The position numbers and the translations under genes were made by a program. DNA of 64,000 bases from Diplodia intermedia. Its lineage: Eukaryota > Ascomycota > Dothideomycetes > Botryosphaeriales > Botryosphaeriaceae. The stretch lies in the NCBI GenBank assembly GCA_021495925.1, contig JAKEKT010000001.1:1178001-1242000 (forward strand), given 5' to 3'. The notes under the pieces were generated by a model. That model searched no databases and had not been told where the DNA came from. It worked only from the letters and a program-made list of their open reading frames with translations. Shown one piece after another: positions 54,967 to 64,000 of the stretch (positions are counted from its first letter, which is position 1; the number at the start of each line of letters is the position of its first letter).

Positions 54967-57865
54967 ATGGCCAGCTTCCGGAACACAGAGGCCCGTCGAA
55001 GCCAGCCCACATGGATTGCAGCGGCGGAAGAGTCCATGATGACAGCAGAGCGGCCGGATAACCATCCAGAACCCCTGGAAATGGAGCAAGAGATGCCATC
55101 ACAGATCGATGGTGGCAAGACTGCATGGATCGTCCTGGCCGCCTGTTCGCTCATACAGGTTCCAGTCTGGGGTACAGCTCCCTGAGGGTTAGCAGGCCCC
55201 CGTTGAATCAGATCCGTTCTAACTGCGGATCCAGGCTTTTCCATAGCTTTTGGTATCTTCCAAGAATACTACTCGAGTGCTCCGGACCTGCTTGGCGACA
55301 AGTCAAGTGTTGCTAATATTGGCACGGCCTCAACTGTACGCTTACCCTGCGAGATGTGGCGTCTTTGTGTCTTTTTTTTTTTTTTTTTTTTGCAGGAAAG
55401 CAAGACGAAATCCACTCCAATGAGCAGTCGAGACATCTCTCCAGCAACGCTGGATCTTTCCCACATCATTCCATTCTACAGACTGGCAGTTTCAAGTCAC
55501 ATAAGAACAACACTTTCTCTTTTCTCCATTTGACAGGAAAGGCCGCAACTGACGTATCACCCACCTCCAAAAACAAAAGGGCATCCTCTACCTCTCCTCG
55601 CCGCTGACATTCACACTGCTCACGCTGTACCCATCGCTGCGCCGCTGGTTCGGGCCGGCCGGGCTGGTCGTGCTCGGGGGCAGCTTCCTGGCGTCGGCGT
55701 TCGCGCGGCGAGTCTGGCAGCTGGTCGCGCTGCAAGGCATCGTCGCCGGCGTTGGCGCGGGCTTGCTCTTTGCGCAATCGACGCTGTGCCTGGACGAGCG
55801 ATTCTCGCGGCGCAAGGGGCTGGCCTACGGCATCATGTGGGCGGGCAAGAGCGCGACGGGCGTCGGCCTGCCCTTCGCCATCTCGGGCGGACTGGAGCGG
55901 TTTGGCTACCGCGCGACGATGTTGGCTTGGACGGTTGCTGTGGTATGTGTAGAATTTTTCATTTTTTTTTTTTTGCCATTGGCGTGAAGTTTTCCTGTTT
56001 TTTCTGTTTTTTCTCCCCTCCCATTCCTTCTCTCTTCTCTCAGCCTATTGTTTTGGTCATGTGTCTTTTCGCTAGGAGCCACTTAGTACGCAGTCCGTCT
56101 CTATTTGCTTCCACACTCAAGTCATCAGATTGTGGTGGAGCGGTGAACGGATGTGATCAGGCATCAAACTAGGATGCGGCACTTTGGTTCGTCTTTGTCT
56201 GCAATTTTTGCTGCAGGATTGCTCAGATGCTTGCTCGCCGCGCCTAAAGTATATCTCACTAACTGCACACGGCAAACGTCGGCAGATTGCCATCACGGCG
56301 CCATTGCTATTCGTCCTGCGGTCACCCTCGTCTTCATCGACGGCGGCGGCATCTCCCTCGCCATCGACGCCAAGGGCCAACAACCCAACAGCAGCAACGA
56401 GAACCAACAGCAACAGCAACAGCACCGCCACCGCCACCTCAGGCGACCAGCATCGCCGCCGCCGCAGTAGCAGCAGCAGCAGCAGCAGCGGGAGACGACG
56501 CCGCCTCGACGCGCTGCCGCTGCTCCGCTCGCGCAGCTTTTGGGTACTGCAGACGGGAAACGTGCTGCAGTCGCTGGGCTACTTCCTGCCCGCGGCGTAC
56601 CTGCCCAGCTACGCGACGCAGGAGCTGGCGCTGCCGGCGCGGACAGGTGCGCTGCTGCTCGCGCTGCTCAACGCCACGTCCGTCCCCGGCGGCATCCTCA
56701 TCGGCGCCCTGTGCGACCGCGTGCATGGCGACAACGCAAAGGGGACGCGCCGCGTGCTGCTCGTATCGGCCCTGCCCTCGGCGGGAGCGGTGCTCCTGTT
56801 TTGGGGGTTGGCGGGGCCCCGTGGTGGTGGCAGTGATGGTTACAGCACAGGTACGCACATGCATATCATTTCTCCCTTCTCCAAGTTTTCCTTTCCCTCT
56901 TTTCTCTTCCTTACCTGGTGATGAGTCAAAGCACTATTAGCGCGGTGGCTTGCTGCCAACAATAGTAGCCGACCAGCGAGCGGGAAGTGCGTGATGCTAC
57001 TGCTAGTTCATCCAGTAGTTCGGTGGGGCCAATACTGTCCAATTCATCAGCTAGGTAACGACGGAGGTATTTTTTCTGATCTGATCTGTCTATAGGCAGA
57101 ATCATGACTAGTGCTGTCAGCGCCAGTGCCAGCATCAGCGAAGCCGGAGCCACCTTGACCAACAACACACTACTAGCTGCTGCGGCTACTGCTACTACCG
57201 GCGGCAGATCGTCGCCGTCATCATCGTCAGTCGCCCTCCTGGTCGTCTTCGCCCTCGCCTACGGCTTCTTCGCGGGTGGCTTCAGCAGCACGTGGGGCGG
57301 CGTGCTGCGCGAGCTCGAGCGTGAGAACCCAACGCTGGACACGGGCTTCGCCTTTGGCCTGCTGGCGGGCGGGCGCGGCGTCGGCAACGTGGTCAGCGGT
57401 CCGATCAGCGTCGCGCTCATCGCCTCGACTCGCGCACGAAACGCTGCCGCCGCCGCCGCCGCTGTCAGTGGTGGTGATCATGGGCAGATGATAGACGGCA
57501 GTGCTGGTGGCGAGAGTGGAGGTGGTCTCGCAGCCGCCGCCGGTGCGTACGGCAGCGCGTACGGGCCCATGATCCTGTTCACGGGCATCTCGGCTCTGCT
57601 CGGAGCTTGGGGCTGGCTGTGCCAGCGCCCTGCCTCGTCTACGTTCGCTTTCCTGGATCCCGCGTCATGGCGGAGGTGGTGCCAGCGCGCGGCGTTGCTG
57701 TGCCGTTTGGCTATCCCCGCGCCGCACTGGCAACAGCGACGACAGCGACGACCGTGGAGCTGGAACTGCGTCAGTGGTGGTGCGGGTGGAGGCGGCAGCA
57801 CTGATGATGAGGGTGGTGCTGGTGGTGCTCGCGGCGTCGTGCGTGCAGCGCCAGCTCGACAGTGA
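54967..57865 (+). CDS. MFS monocarboxylate transporter-like (MCT family)
   Basis: Plasma-membrane or organelle permease of the monocarboxylate porter group. Exons 54967-55171, 55235-55335, 55580-55942, 56286-56850 and 57096-57865 give 667 aa, longer than usual (about 450-500). TM1 is AWIVLAACSLIQVPVWGFSI, followed by FGIFQEYY, the MCT hallmark; then GIVAGVGAGLLFAQSTL and SRRKGLAYGIMWAGKSATG. The central loop holds a long Ser/Thr/Asn stretch and RRRRSSSSSSSSGRRRR, coded by AGC repeats at 56466-56489. The second half begins WVLQTGNVLQSLGYFLPAAY and includes AYGFFAGGFSSTWGGVLRELE. The C-terminal 110 residues after TM12 look unconserved. Introns 2-4 are 244, 343 and 245 nt, far above the local norm. 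Confidence 0.82.
55372..55391 (+). repeat. T20 tract before a decoy GCAG acceptor
   Basis: Twenty consecutive T directly precede GCAG (55392-55395) inside intron 2 of the MCT-like gene. It is a very strong-looking acceptor, but using it leads in frame to a TGA about 50 codons on; the acceptor at 55579 keeps the protein frame. Confidence 0.8.
56466..56489 (+). repeat. (AGC)n microsatellite in coding sequence
   Basis: Eight AGC units coding for a Ser8 run flanked by arginine blocks in the central loop of the MCT-like permease. Confidence 0.85.
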
Positions 57866-60800
57866 TCCTCGCCATCCACCCACAACTTTTTTGGGCCCAG
57901 TCCCCGCTTGTGAGGCTGAGCGAAGCACGGGGCACGCCCTCGACAAGGCAGCAAGTCATCAAGGCGCAAAAGCCTGAGCGCCCGTTGGCCGTCGTCGTCG
58001 ACGTCGACGTCGTCTCTCCGTGCACACACTCGCGCTCGCACCCCCCCTCCAGTGCTTTGACCCGCGCGTCCCCGAGTCCTACCGCGGACTGGCGCGCGCG
58101 TCCGCACCGCACGCACCACCATGCCCACGCCCGTGACACCAGCAGGACTGTGTGGGGAGGCAGACAGTGGCGAGCAGACGTTTGTACGTGCGTAGACGGA
58201 AACGGCACGCACCTTCATGCCATCTGCGCCTCTGCCTGCTTGGTTCAGTCGCGTGGGGTGGGGACCGGGTAAGGGGAAGAAGGAGCGAAAAAAAAAAAGC
58301 CAGACGTCGTGGGTGGTGCACTGGTGGTGCTGTGCTCGTGACAGTGACCGGTTAGCGGCCGGACGGCGGGCAAGAATTTTCCTCGTTTTCTTTCCTTTAC
58401 TCAATTCTCCTATGCGAAGTCGCCAGAGGCGCCACGCGAGACACGGGCGGACTTTCCTTGACGACGTCGTGTCGAGCCGTCGGATCGTGCGTTGTTGGTA
58501 GCGGCGGCGGCCAGGGCGGCATATCGGCTGGGGTCGGAGGCAACGGATGGAGGGAGGCCTTGCGGATGAGCAGGTTGGCGTCGGGCGCATCGCTGGCTGC
58601 CCATCGACAGGATCTCGCGCATGGCGAGACGTCTTCGGCCCCGCAGTCGAGATTGACGGTCGTTCCTGATGGGCTTAGGTTGGGAGCGGTTCGGCTGGGC
58701 GATTGGCCGCGCTGCTGCTGTGGGGCGCTTCTGCTTGTCGTATGTAGCTAAGGTTAGAGCCGGCGGATTTGCCGTAGCCCAAACACGTAGGTTCCTGTTT
58801 ATGCTTGCCCAGAAAAATAAATCCGACCCGCGTCAGAACCTCGGCATTGAGGCCGACGATGCAAGTCCCGGCCAGAGCCGGGGGCAATGATTCATCGCGC
58901 GCGGCGTCGCCCAGCAACCACGGTGGATGGCGTGGACGCGGGCGTGGGAGACTGCGGGTGGGCGAACAGCATGGCAGGCATCCGTGCCCCCTGCGCAGTC
59001 AATCATCCTCCCTCTCCCACATCGCGAGACCCTGATTGCACGGGAAGAGGGTCGGCAGGAGTCATGGCGGGGCGCCGTTTCTACAACGCATCTCGTGGGT
59101 GCGGCTCCAGCGGAGTGGCAAAGGTGAGCTGTGTGTCGAGGGCCCTGAGCAGCAAACGGCTCGAGGATGCTGCAGGTTAAAGGGCTCCAGCCGTGCCGGC
59201 TGCATGTTGACGATGATTGACCAGGCGACGCATCATCGAACAACAGCGCGCACGAGAAAAAAGCGGGCTGCTCCACGACCCCTCAGCGGGGCCACTGATG
59301 AAACGAATTTCTTCTAGAACAATTGCCAGCTGGCCGGCGGCTCCACTAGGACCACCAATAACCCCGTCGGCGGCCGGCGAATCGCACCGCAACGAAGGCC
59401 GCCGTAATTTGCGCCAAGCGTCCTTATTTTGGCATCATCTGATAGTTGATACGTAGCCGCTAATTGCGCAATAATCCGCGGCCAACCTCCAGGCAATTGG
59501 CATGTCGAGGATTGAACGGCCCGCGTCTGGCAGCTGCATTGGGCTCTGGGAGGCCCAGAAACACACGCATCGCGTGTGGGGTTGGCAGTGAACTGGAGGG
59601 GATTATTGCATGTACATGGCGGGGACCGGGTGATGTACGCTGGTGGCGCCGGCGCAAACTGTCAATCTCGAGGCGGCCGTTGCCTTGAGATCAAGGGATG
59701 TATCATCTTGAGACATTGGATTCTTTGTACTCGTCGCTCGACTGCTCAACGCTCTTGAGCAGCGGTGAGGTACCTGAGGTACCAGCCCTCTCTGAGCCTG
59801 TGCCCTTATCGAGGAGCACTGGAATGCTGGCCAGATAAGGGAGCGATGAGCTTATTGGGGAATGCTGGGGTGCTGCCTGGAATCGTGCTGACGGCTCGGG
59901 CTACACAGTCGAAGCGCCCGATTCTATTGAATTCTGTTGCAAACAAACGTCACTGCAGGCGCGTGGCTCTGGGCTCTGTGGCCCTGCGAGGTACCTCACG
60001 CTTCCCGGCTTCATTTCACGCTCTCGTGCGAGCCATGAGCTGCGAGACTTGCAGTATGCCGTGCGCGGCGAGAGCAGCACTCTGCCGCGCACTCTCGCCA
60101 GAGGGCAGCTAATGCAAGGGGATGCCGTCGGGAGAACCAGCGAGGTGGAGGAGGGGCAGTCACGCGGCTCTCGTGGACATGAGAGGGACTGAGATGATGC
60201 GCATCATGTCTCCGCCTTTGGGGTGGGCGCGGTGGCACGAAACGGGGGCCGCCGTGGAGAGAGCGTTGGGGGAGGCGGCGCGCTGTACGGCGGCAGGGGC
60301 ATGCTGGATGCAGAACCCGGCGCGTCTGGCTTTTTGCTCTGCAGCAGCGTGTGGATAGCTGCAGCGCCAGCGGCGCGATTCGCTGCGACTCAACGGCCAT
60401 GGTGGATGGCGCACGCAAGCAAGGTGGTGGCACGCCCTCAGCCAACCACGCAGGGCGAGCCGCCGTGCCACATTGAAGATACGAATGCACACAATCATCT
60501 ACGCGCGCTGCCGTGTCTGGTGGCTGCGGGCCGCCAGACTCGCGCAGCTTGTGCCGCCGAGGTCGGTGTCGGTATCGCGTCGCTACCGGGCTGGCAGCGG
60601 CACGGATTGGCAGCCCAGGCAGAGAGGCACGCACGCGGAGGCGCCGACGACAAAGGGCGGTCTCGCGTGCTGACGATGCGGTGCTGGGCCGTCTTCACGC
60701 ATGCCTCGCCGCCGCCCGCATGCCCGTCATATACCTGAAGCCGGCGGGCGCATGTCACGGTGCCATCTTCGGCGCCGCAATCCGAGTGTGCCTGAGCTGA

Positions 60801-61692
60801 CGATCGCCGTGAGAAGGATCGTGATGATGGGGTGGTGTCTGCAGGTGCAGGGAAGCTGGGGGTGAGGCTGTTCACGGCGTGGGTTGGATGGCGCGAGAGG
60901 GGCAGCAGCCGATCGGGCGCGGCAGGCGGGTAAAAACCACGGAGCGGTTCGCGACGGCGCCAATCACGCCTGCGCCCCGCGCCATTCGCACGCTGCTGGG
61001 CAGTTCATCAGCGACTCGACGGGCGCAAAAGGACCGGTCGGCGCTGGCGGGCGATCGCTAGGCCGCTCTGGGCCGCCGGAGCCGTTCCGTCGACGGCGTT
61101 TTTCGTAGCGTGAGACACAGGCCCAGTGGGTGGAGGTGCAAGTGGGGGACGGCTGGGCGTGGCAGAGACAGGGCCCTGCTGGCTGCTGACCGGCCGGCGC
61201 GCAGCGATAGAGGCTGGTGTGATAGCCGGGCCGCGGGCTGAGCGCTGCGCTTTGCCGTCAGCCTGCTGCTGCGGCGCGCCGCCCTCGCCCTCGTCGCCGC
61301 TGTCGCCAGCCGCCGCGCCGCACCGCGGAGAGGGGCTTCTTCAAGTCGACGGGAGCCCTGCGCATCATCCGGCAGAAAAGCAAGCAGGCTGCACGTCAAA
61401 GAGCTTGCGCACGACTCGCGGAGCCGTCAGTGTCGCAGCGCCCGCGCGGCGTGACCAGACCAAGGCGCACCGGACCCTCGCTCGCATCGCCGGCCAATCA
61501 GTGCGGGCGCGCCGCCAGGGTGCGTTCACCGCTTCTTTATCCAAGTCGCCAGCCCCGGCGCGCGGCTTCCTTTCAACCAGCGTCGCCCGTCCCCCAATCT
61601 CACAGCCAGACAAAGCCGCCAAAGTGCGGTGTGAGAGGTGATCTTTGCAATTTCGCTGCTCCGCTCAGCTGAGTCCGCTCTCAATAATCGCG
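57866..61692. promoter_or_regulatory. 3.8-kb region without a convincing gene, upstream of regulator
   Basis: Largest gap of the window, strongly GC-rich, with many overlapping open frames on both strands but no domain, signal peptide or consistent codon use. An A12 run lies near 58289. Three GAGGTACC elements occur at 59767-59774, 59776-59783 and 59988-59995; the last is part of the perfect palindrome GAGGTACCTC. Its size fits the long promoters and leaders of fungal developmental regulators, with the start of such a factor at 61693. A long non-coding RNA or small upstream frames are possible but not shown. Confidence 0.4.
59767..59997. repeat. Three GAGGTACC elements
   Basis: GAGGTACC at 59767 and 59776 (two copies 9 bp apart) and GAGGTACCTC at 59988-59997, all containing the palindrome GGTACC, within the long region before the last regulator. 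Confidence 0.6.
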
Positions 61693-64000
61693 ATGGATCA
61701 CCTCGACTTCACCTCCGACGGCTTCTACGCCTTCGAGAACACCCTCCAAGACCCGGCCCAGCACCGATACTCCGCGTATCTCCAGAACAGCACTTGGCCG
61801 CTGCCGCTCGAGCAAACGCAGTCGAATATGTCTCACAATGCGCCCCAGAGCGCACACTCGAGGAGGGCCACCACCACCGCCTCGAGTCAATCCACCACCT
61901 CGTCCGCTCCACTCCAGGCCTATCACCATGGCCACTCGCAGTCGCTGGACCCGCAGGCAATGCTCTCGACCGCCGCCCACGACTGGCAGTTCCAGATGCA
62001 CCATCCGATGCACCACCACTCCTATTCGCACGACAGCGGCGCCATCGACACCACCAACTTCACCAATTTCGGCGCGCCGCTGCAGACGTCGCCTGTCGAG
62101 TACAACCTGCCCACCACTCAGGCGCCCCTCGGCATGAACACCACGACGATGCCGCTGGACATGGGCAACAACTACATGGCCATGAGCGGTGCGGTGGACC
62201 AGCCCATGAGCACCATGGCTCCCTTCCAGATGAACGACTTCCAGAACGAGCTGCTGAACTACCCCATGAACTCGAATGAACTGGTCGCCGCCAGTGTCGC
62301 CGGCAGCTCGCCAACCGAGAACTGGCTCGAGGTCCGCTCGCTGTCCAGCAGCGACAACGGCTGGAGCACCATCGACTTCCAGCAGCCCGGTCGCCAGTCG
62401 TTCGATTCGTACACTGCCGAGTCGCACAACGGCACCGTCTTCAACCCCATCCAGACCCTGCACATCCGCACCCACTCGGATTCGTCGCAATCGGACGTCC
62501 CGCAGTCGGCGCATTCCTTCGGTAGTTATGAGGACATCCCCCCTTTCCCCATGCACTCGCCTCAGTCCGAGGTCGATTTCGGCACCGGCATTGCGCACGG
62601 CCTCCCTCACCACCACGACCACGATCACGACCACTACCACTCCCCAAGCCACTCTATCTCCTCGGTCAGCCCTCCGACCGCTTCCGCCACCCCCTATCTC
62701 ATCAAGCAGTCCGCCTCTTCCTCTTCATCACCCACTTCCTCTGGTATCAGCTCGCCCCCCGCCGCCAGGAGAAGAAAGAGCCCCACTGCCAGCCTCGGTC
62801 CTACTACTGCCAAGGTCCAAAAGACCATTGTCAAGAAACCGGCTGGCTCGGCGAAGAAGGATGCCAGTGGCGAGAAGCGTGTCGGAAGGAGACGCGGTCC
62901 TCTGAGGCCAGACCAGAGGCAGCAGGCTCACGAGATCAGAAAGCTGCGTGCTTGTCTGCGTTGCAAGTTCCTCAAGAAGACCTGTGACAAGGGCGATCCG
63001 TGCGCTGGCTGCCAGCCGTCGCACGCTCGCCTTTGGCAAGTTCCTTGCACTCGTATTGACATCAAGGACATCGCGTACTTCATGAAGGATTGGAAGGCAG
63101 ACTTTGAGCGTCACGTGAGCTTGGGCTTCTCTGTTGGTAACATCAAAGGCTTCTCGACTATGGAGCGTCCGCTGTACATCACCCACGGCTACGGTTACTA
63201 CCTGCCCATCACCGCTCGCGAGGTCTATGTCCGCGATGAGAAGTGCTTTGGCATGGACTGGGTTGAGCAGCCTCCTAACGACAGGCCCAAGGAGTTCGAG
63301 ATCGCCACCGCCAAGCTTTCGGCTGGTATGGAAGGTGTCTCGCACGCTCTTCTCTCCGAGTACATCGACCGCCACATTGATGGCGGCTTCGAGCGCTTCA
63401 TCGATGATTACTTCGAGGGCACCTTCTTCCTCAGCGAGATGCTCAAGACGGCATACCGCTACTATCTCAAGTCCAAGCTGCCCGTCATCCGCAAGGCTCT
63501 GAAGCTGGTTGTCGCGTACAACCTTACGCTCCACGTCACCATGGTCGAGGGTCTGTCGGAGGAAGAGAGCCAGGTTGGCAAGATCGACACCAACGAGAGC
63601 AAGTTCTTCGGCAAGACGGTTGCGCCGGTCATGATCAACTTCCAGGTCAAGTGCGCTCTCGCCGACATGTGGCGTGAGTTGCAGAAGGACATCCTCGAGG
63701 AGCTGTCGTCCCTCTACTCGTCCGTCTACAGCGGAGAGAAGCTCAAGAACTGGCCGACCATTTTCATGCTGGCCGCCATTCTTCTTGCTGTCTGGGAGGA
63801 GATGCAGTTCGACTGCCACTACAGGGTGCCCGACCCCGCTGCCGTCCAGAAGTTCTGCAACGACATGGAGAGCACACCGGTTGGAGTCATCGTCGGCCTC
63901 TTCTCTGCCATCTCCCAGAAGCTTCCCGGCTTCATGGAGTGGGACACCAGGAAGCACCACCACCTTCTCGCCTCGAACCAGGCTGTGTGCGATGCGATGA
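61693..64000 (+). CDS. Zn2Cys6-like transcription factor, C-terminus cut by edge
   Basis: Frame open without an intron from ATG 61693 to the window end, at least 769 aa. Residues 1-400 are disordered and rich in Ser, His, Gln and Met (for example QFQMHHPMHHHSYSH and the HHHDHDHDHYH run), like an activation region. A basic stretch (RRRKS, KRVGRRRGPLRPDQRQQAHE) leads into a cysteine cluster from Cys421, CLRCKFLKKTCDKGDPCAGC, then a sixth Cys after 11 residues (WQVPC). The spacing CX2CX6CX5CX2CX11C departs from the usual 6-8 residues before the last Cys. The downstream part (IDIKDIAYFMKDWKADFERH, LYITHGYGYYLPI, AYRYYLKSKLPVIRKALKL) is well ordered and looks like a conserved fungal regulator family of which I cannot name a member with certainty. 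The last coding part is outside the window. Confidence 0.85.
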   Translation, partial: MDHLDFTSDGFYAFENTLQDPAQHRYSAYLQNSTWPLPLEQTQSNMSHNAPQSAHSRRATTTASSQSTTSSAPLQAYHHGHSQSLDPQAMLSTAAHDWQFQMHHPMHHHSYSHDSGAIDTTNFTNFGAPLQTSPVEYNLPTTQAPLGMNTTTMPLDMGNNYMAMSGAVDQPMSTMAPFQMNDFQNELLNYPMNSNELVAASVAGSSPTENWLEVRSLSSSDNGWSTIDFQQPGRQSFDSYTAESHNGTVFNPIQTLHIRTHSDSSQSDVPQSAHSFGSYEDIPPFPMHSPQSEVDFGTGIAHGLPHHHDHDHDHYHSPSHSISSVSPPTASATPYLIKQSASSSSSPTSSGISSPPAARRRKSPTASLGPTTAKVQKTIVKKPAGSAKKDASGEKRVGRRRGPLRPDQRQQAHEIRKLRACLRCKFLKKTCDKGDPCAGCQPSHARLWQVPCTRIDIKDIAYFMKDWKADFERHVSLGFSVGNIKGFSTMERPLYITHGYGYYLPITAREVYVRDEKCFGMDWVEQPPNDRPKEFEIATAKLSAGMEGVSHALLSEYIDRHIDGGFERFIDDYFEGTFFLSEMLKTAYRYYLKSKLPVIRKALKLVVAYNLTLHVTMVEGLSEEESQVGKIDTNESKFFGKTVAPVMINFQVKCALADMWRELQKDILEELSSLYSSVYSGEKLKNWPTIFMLAAILLAVWEEMQFDCHYRVPDPAAVQKFCNDMESTPVGVIVGLFSAISQKLPGFMEWDTRKHHHLLASNQAVCDAM

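Noticed and set aside
57478..58590. 370-codon minus-strand frame at the 3' end of the MCT-like gene
   Set aside because: Largely antisense to a real exon and without recognisable features.
62728..63963. 411-codon antisense frame over the last regulator
   Set aside because: The plus strand has the zinc cluster and well-ordered protein; the antisense frame arises from its codon pattern.

Overview
This window is nuclear DNA of a filamentous ascomycete (Pezizomycotina). Genes are about 2.5 kb apart, and almost every multi-exon gene has short introns (46-100 nt) with GT/AG borders. The protein families are typical of moulds: Zn2Cys6 regulators, many MFS permeases, a fungal DUF3431 protein, a GPI-anchored GH18 chitinase, Dlt1 and DUF1445. 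Dothideomycetes would fit, but nothing here fixes the class. I placed 26 protein genes. Most splice sites were set by hand from reading frame and family expectation, and the exon lengths sum to whole codons in every complete spliced model. I found no rRNA, tRNA, CRISPR array or intact transposon.

Left third (1-27 kb), nutrient-facing: a sugar porter (cut by the left edge) diverges from a secreted GH3 glycosidase; then come a SAM methyltransferase, an F-box protein, a second sugar porter, a Zn2Cys6 regulator diverging from a Dal5/Tna1-type anion permease, a DUF1445 (D-glutamate cyclase-like) protein, a Git1-like permease, a small disordered protein, a type II membrane DUF3431 protein and a large GPI-anchored chitinase with tandem repeats. 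The 10.2-19.1 kb set (regulator, two permeases, one small enzyme) has the layout of a small uptake and catabolism cluster.

Middle (27-53 kb), mainly housekeeping: Aha1 (Hsp90 co-chaperone), Dlt1, an Apd1-like thioredoxin-fold Fe-S protein, an OB-fold protein with no name I know, a membrane-anchored M24 peptidase, a second Git1-like permease, a PNPOx-like flavin protein, the HECT ligase Hul5, a single-span hypothetical protein next to a 69-bp tandem duplication, a mini dsRBD protein, a Dabb-domain protein and farnesyltransferase beta (Ram1).

Right part (53-64 kb), gene-poor: about 2 kb without a gene, a monocarboxylate-type MFS gene with three unusually long introns, about 3.8 kb of GC-rich sequence without a convincing gene, and the 5' part of a transcription factor gene with an atypical zinc cluster that runs off the right edge. 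I saw no unambiguous new system. The best leads are the 10-19 kb cluster, the OB-fold protein, the small dsRBD protein and the long region upstream of the last regulator.
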